The notes under the pieces: model-generated
Seen by the model: the letters and a program-made list of their open reading frames with translations, nothing else
The model's database searches: none
What the model was told of the DNA's origin: nothing
Made by a program: the position numbers and the translations under genes
Assembly: GCA_024638395.1 (NCBI GenBank)
Contig: JAHEKK010000187.1
Span: forward strand, 1-6,504
Direction of reading: 5' to 3'
Length of the DNA: 6,504 bases
Source: Gemmatimonadota bacterium
GTDB lineage: Bacteria; Gemmatimonadota; Gemmatimonadetes; Longimicrobiales; Gaopeijiaceae
Shown: positions 6,099-6,504 of the stretch, piece after piece
Layout of the letters: every line of letters starts with the position of its first letter
Position numbering within the stretch: the stretch's first letter is position 1

Positions 6099-6257
6099 AT
6101 GGCTGACTCCGTCCAACAGCTGGGCTCGGGCGCCTTCTTGGGAGCGTTCGAGGCGCTGGAGGAGGGCGATGTGAAGCGGGCGGGACGTCTCATTGCCGAG
6201 CATACCGATGCGCTCGCGGACTTCGATGCCGCAACCGTCGCTGAGCACCCTGTATGA
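6099..6257 (+). CDS. Hypothetical small protein, 52 residues
   Basis: This small ORF is of unrecognised family. It begins MADSVQQLGSGAFLGAFEAL, continues with an acidic and Ala-rich stretch (EEGDVKRAGRLIAEH, DALADFDAA) and ends AEHPV. It is probably all helical, with no signal peptide, membrane segment or cysteine. Support for it being real comes from GAGAGGA seven bases upstream, its position 44 nt after the M32 gene, and the ATGA overlap of its stop with the next gene's start, a common sign of translational coupling. It could be a small partner of the epimerase-like protein, or merely a translated leader that feeds ribosomes to that gene, whose own ribosome-binding site is weak. It might also be the remnant of a larger gene. 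No function is proposed. Confidence 0.5.
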   Translation: MADSVQQLGSGAFLGAFEALEEGDVKRAGRLIAEHTDALADFDAATVAEHPV

Positions 6258-6504
6258 GTCAGAAACGGGTCCTGATCACCGGGGCGGGGGGGTTCGTGGG
6301 TAGGGCGCTGGCCCTGGGTTTCGCCGATCTCGGCTGGTCGGTGGTCGGCCTTGACCGTGCGTTCGACGCAGCGCGGGAAGATCACGGCCTCCTTCGGGTT
6401 AACGCCGAGTTATGCGAGGGCGTGCCACCGGACGTGCCAGGAGTGGATCTGGTCGTCCACGCCGCCTGGGTGACCACGGACGCCGGGACGCTGGGGATCA
6501 CGCC
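6254..6504 (+). CDS. NAD(P)-dependent epimerase/dehydratase family protein, N-terminal fragment
   Basis: The first 83 codons of an extended short-chain dehydrogenase/reductase run off the right edge. The N-terminus MSQKRVLITGAGGFVGRALA carries the Rossmann dinucleotide-binding motif TGAGGFVG (residues 9-16), followed by the second strand VVGLDRAFD (30-38), with an acidic residue (Asp34) near its end that often selects NAD. VDLVVHAAWVT (66-76) is the fourth strand and matches the VxHxAA pattern of sugar-nucleotide epimerases and dehydratases. The catalytic Ser and YxxxK lie outside the window, so the reaction and substrate cannot be named. ATG at 6254 overlaps the TGA of the preceding 52-codon ORF (ATGA). 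No strong Shine-Dalgarno is visible before it, so translation is probably coupled to the small ORF. It appears to belong to the same transcript as the M32 gene. Confidence 0.9.
   Translation, partial: MSQKRVLITGAGGFVGRALALGFADLGWSVVGLDRAFDAAREDHGLLRVNAELCEGVPPDVPGVDLVVHAAWVTTDAGTLGIT

Overview
The window comes from a GC-rich bacterial genome (well above 60% G+C by eye). Genes are packed tightly, with 4-nt overlaps and 12-31 nt gaps, and several starts look non-ATG (TTG, CTG, possibly GTG). No marker gene fixes the lineage. The style would fit a GC-rich environmental bacterium, but I do not assign a phylum. I see no mobile element, tRNA, rRNA, CRISPR array or clear terminator.

Left two thirds, minus strand (about 4351 down to 1): a compact array that reads as one operon. 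In transcription order it holds two tandem paralogous proteins that I recognise as DUF4438-like (4351-3482 and 3450-2560), an Ldh-family (type 2 malate/L-lactate dehydrogenase-like) NAD(P)-dependent oxidoreductase (2547-1477), an M24 creatinase/aminopeptidase P-fold hydrolase with altered metal ligands (1480-329), a possible 34-residue small ORF (316-212), and the first 71 codons of an Opp/Dpp-type ABC transporter ATPase that runs off the left edge (215-1). The gaps are 31, 12, -4, 12 and -4 nt, so co-transcription and translational coupling are likely.

Centre (4352-4533): a divergent intergenic region of about 180 bp. It must hold the start signals for both directions. It contains a 12-bp perfect GC palindrome but no strong promoter.

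Right third, plus strand (4534-6504): an intact M32-family metallocarboxypeptidase with its full zinc motif set, then a 52-codon small ORF with a good ribosome-binding site. An NAD(P)-binding epimerase/dehydratase-type protein starts in an ATGA overlap with it and runs off the right edge.

Working idea (inference): the minus-strand operon imports a peptide-like or amide-containing small molecule through the ABC transporter. The M24-fold enzyme would hydrolyse it and the Ldh-family enzyme would oxidise or reduce a 2-hydroxy/2-keto acid or cyclic imino acid product. The DUF4438 pair, of unknown function, would serve an undescribed step. The divergent M32 carboxypeptidase would fit general peptide breakdown. 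No substrate can be read from the sequence.
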